Source: Candidatus Scybalocola faecavium | GTDB taxonomy: Bacteria; Bacillota; Clostridia; Lachnospirales; Lachnospiraceae | Length of the DNA: 54,947 bases | Reading direction: 5' to 3' | Assembly (NCBI GenBank): GCA_018713145.1 | Contig: DVFP01000008.1 | Coordinates: forward strand, 1 to 54,947 | Part shown: piece by piece, positions 53,363-54,947 of the stretch | Layout: each line of letters starts with the position of its first letter | Numbering within the stretch: position 1 is the first letter of the stretch | Translations under genes and position numbers: made by a program | Notes under the pieces: generated by a model | What the model was told of the DNA's origin: nothing | Databases searched by the model: none | What the model saw: only the letters and a program-made list of their open reading frames with translations

Positions 53363-53866
53363 ATGAAAAGAATGTTAAAAGGTATTATTTCTCTGGCAAT
53401 CGTACTGAGTATTTGCGTACTGCCAGTAAATGCGGCAGAAGGGCCATATACTGTAAGAAATACAAATTGGGGCAGTGGTGATGGCATGATTTTAAACTGC
53501 TACACATCTGGAGCAGTCGTTAGTGGGACACAAGTATCTACATGGACAAATACAGGGAATGCTTCTCAAAGATGGTACATATTCAGAGAAAGTAATGGGA
53601 AAAGTTCTTTAAGACCTGCTGCGAATACTTCACTTGCTTTAAATGCGAACAGATCGGCTATTGGAACAACTGCAAATGTACTGACTGTATCTACTAATAA
53701 TCCTGCAGATTATCAATTTGCGTCAAGTTTGCATGTGGGATCTTTTAAACTTTCGTTATATGCAAGATATGCTCATACAAACACAGTATACCTTACTTCT
53801 CATGGCGCCAAGACAATGTGTACATGGCAATATTATAATGCAAATACAGATTGGCAGGCATATTGA
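53363..53866 (+). CDS. Small secreted protein, probable ricin-type beta-trefoil
   Basis: A 167-residue protein. A signal peptide (MKRMLKGIISLAIVLSICVLPVNA) is followed by ~140 residues with repeated Trp/Gln patterns (SQRWYIF, YQFAS, DWQAY) like the QxW repeats of ricin-type lectin domains. No catalytic motif. The ribosome site is weak (GGGCGG). The nearest upstream promoter is the LytTR-type one at 53159, so it may be the output of the peptide circuit. Confidence 0.65.
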   Translation: MKRMLKGIISLAIVLSICVLPVNAAEGPYTVRNTNWGSGDGMILNCYTSGAVVSGTQVSTWTNTGNASQRWYIFRESNGKSSLRPAANTSLALNANRSAIGTTANVLTVSTNNPADYQFASSLHVGSFKLSLYARYAHTNTVYLTSHGAKTMCTWQYYNANTDWQAY

Positions 53867-53918
53867 TTTCCCAAATTAGCAGATGAAAATTTTAATTGTA
53901 AATAATTATTAAATACAT

Positions 53919-53957
53919 AATGGGGCTGTCTCACCAATTGTGATAGTCCCATTTGTA
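53919..53957 (+). terminator. Terminator after the secreted protein
   Basis: AATGGGGCTGTC pairs with GATAGTCCCATT, followed by a short T-rich tail. Confidence 0.6.
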
Positions 53958-53992
53958 CTATTCTAATCAAAGTATAGTATATGGAGGAAGTT

Positions 53993-54947
53993 ATGAAAGT
54001 GTCCGCTTTTTTTAAAATATTATGTGTAGTGTTTTTAGGCTTTCTTTCTGGGTGTACGCAAAAATCATCTGAAATAATTCCAGAAGATAGTGCAGGTTTA
54101 TCTGTGGAGAGTGAAACAGAAGCAGATGAAGTAGAAATCATTAACAGTGAAAAGGATAGTGATGGCGCACTTAAAATGAATGTCAACTGGCAAGGCCTTT
54201 TTTTTAATCCCATGGCATGCAGCCCCTATGGCTGTTATGAAATCATGCTTCATGCTGATAATTATACAGGGAATATCCTTTATACTGATGTAGAGACGCG
54301 GCAGCGGATTTTCCTTTCCCCGGATCTTTCAGCGGATCATAACGATTCGTCAGATCCAAGCTGGATCGACAATACCCTTGGAGGTTGTTTTTTATTTACC
54401 ATGGACGATACATTATTTATGAGCCGTTACAATTATGAGGATACCCCTGGCGAACTGTACGGTATGGATCTGGATGGGGGAAACCGTCAGTCCCTTGTGA
54501 CCTTTGCAGACTATAATGCCCCTGAAGGGGGTATTGCCAGTGACGGTCAGGATTTGTATATGGTTCTATATAAACAGGATAAACAGTGGCTTGTACGTGT
54601 CCACACTGATTCTGGAGAAATCGAGCCATTAAAAGAAATGGGAGGGGACGCAGCTTTTCTGGTAAGCGCATACGGCAATACTCTTGTTTTAAAAGAAATT
54701 TATGCAGAAAACAAAGATAGTGAGGATCCGATGGAATCTTATCTGTCGCAGGTTCATACAGTTTATCAATATAACGTTACAGACGGAACTGAAACTCAGA
54801 TCCTGTCGTGGCAAATAAATAATACTCTAATCATCTTTTTATATCTCCATTTAAGTCTTGTATTTCTTCTCAAACGCTTGATATTTCAGGGTTTTCCGAC
54901 TTTTGAGTTTTCCTTTCTTTTCAAGGTATCTTCTCAAATCTTCTCAT
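53993..54947 (+). pseudogene. Lipoprotein gene, 3' part replaced at a junction and open at the window end
   Basis: ATG at 53993 follows GGAGGAAG. A lipoprotein signal (FFKILCVVFLGFLSGC, lipobox Cys) is followed by an acidic linker and a propeller-like repeat region (LYGMDLDGGNRQSL; IASDGQDLYMVLY). From about 54810 the frame turns into unrelated Phe/Leu-rich sequence (TLIIFLYLHLSLVFLLKRL) and runs off the edge without a stop. It therefore looks interrupted, probably by an integrated element. Confidence 0.6.
54805..54947 (-). mobile_element. Probable end of an integrated element (recombination junction)
   Basis: On the minus strand an ATG at 54834-54832 reads MIRVLFICHD and stops a few codons on. 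The first eight residues equal the start of low-molecular-weight protein-tyrosine-phosphatase-like genes. Upstream on that strand TTTGAGAAGA is repeated (near 54937 and 54876). From memory, this context is found at tyrosine-recombinase attachment sites in gut Firmicutes. Confidence 0.4.

Overview
The window reads as chromosome of an anaerobic Firmicute of the Lachnospiraceae (Clostridia) type. The evidence is sigma-A style promoters (TTGACA-17-TATAAT), strong AGGAGG ribosome sites, a Met T-box, an electron-bifurcating NfnAB pair, Rpn-type nucleases, and very large Cna-B surface proteins. No rRNA, tRNA or CRISPR array was seen.

Layout. 1-1058: a cold-shock gene with a long hairpin leader and an XRE regulator. 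1417-18070: a surface-protein locus. A SARP/BTAD regulator with a degenerate GGDEF-like tail is divergent from a ~4345-residue adhesin (about 20 Cna-B and 5 SdrD-B modules), followed by a 680-residue membrane-anchored repeat protein. Both surface-gene promoters carry the same 11-bp-spaced TGTGAY repeats, as expected for a SARP target. 18100-20245: terminators and two copies, one truncated, of an Rpn-type nuclease gene with a variable 36-bp repeat. 20346-25532: a PurF-like protein without the catalytic cysteine, a Ca/Mn P-type ATPase behind a yybP-ykoY riboswitch, and RidA. 25600-34403: two MATE exporters, MurF, NfnAB and a PucR-type regulator.

34492-41059 is a 2-aminoethylphosphonate island: RpiR regulator, ABC transporter, PhnW and PhnX. 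In it the permease and binding-protein genes are joined in one reading frame through a 7-A run. It is followed by formamidase (AmiF), an esterase and a lone AAA ATPase. 44415-50486: T-box, metG, a UPF0126/TRIC-like channel, a pyridoxal kinase, and an AAA/PD-(D/E)XK protein.

50505-53362 is the most interesting stretch. A LytTR response regulator, a GHKL sensor kinase and an unlisted 43-residue peptide ending in Cys-Cys form one operon. The same tandem 21-bp-spaced repeat lies upstream of the operon promoter and of a second promoter just past the peptide gene, which leads toward a secreted trefoil-like protein. This resembles an Agr-like peptide circuit, but no processing enzyme is in view. The last ~140 bp look like a recombination junction that interrupts a lipoprotein gene.

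A second unusual theme is a family of transcribed 51-53-bp leader repeats, in tandem, placed between promoter and start codon of four unrelated transcription units (murF, the phosphonate ABC operon, amiF, and the LytTR operon). They share a core close to GGGGATACCTRTATGSC flanked by two small hairpins.
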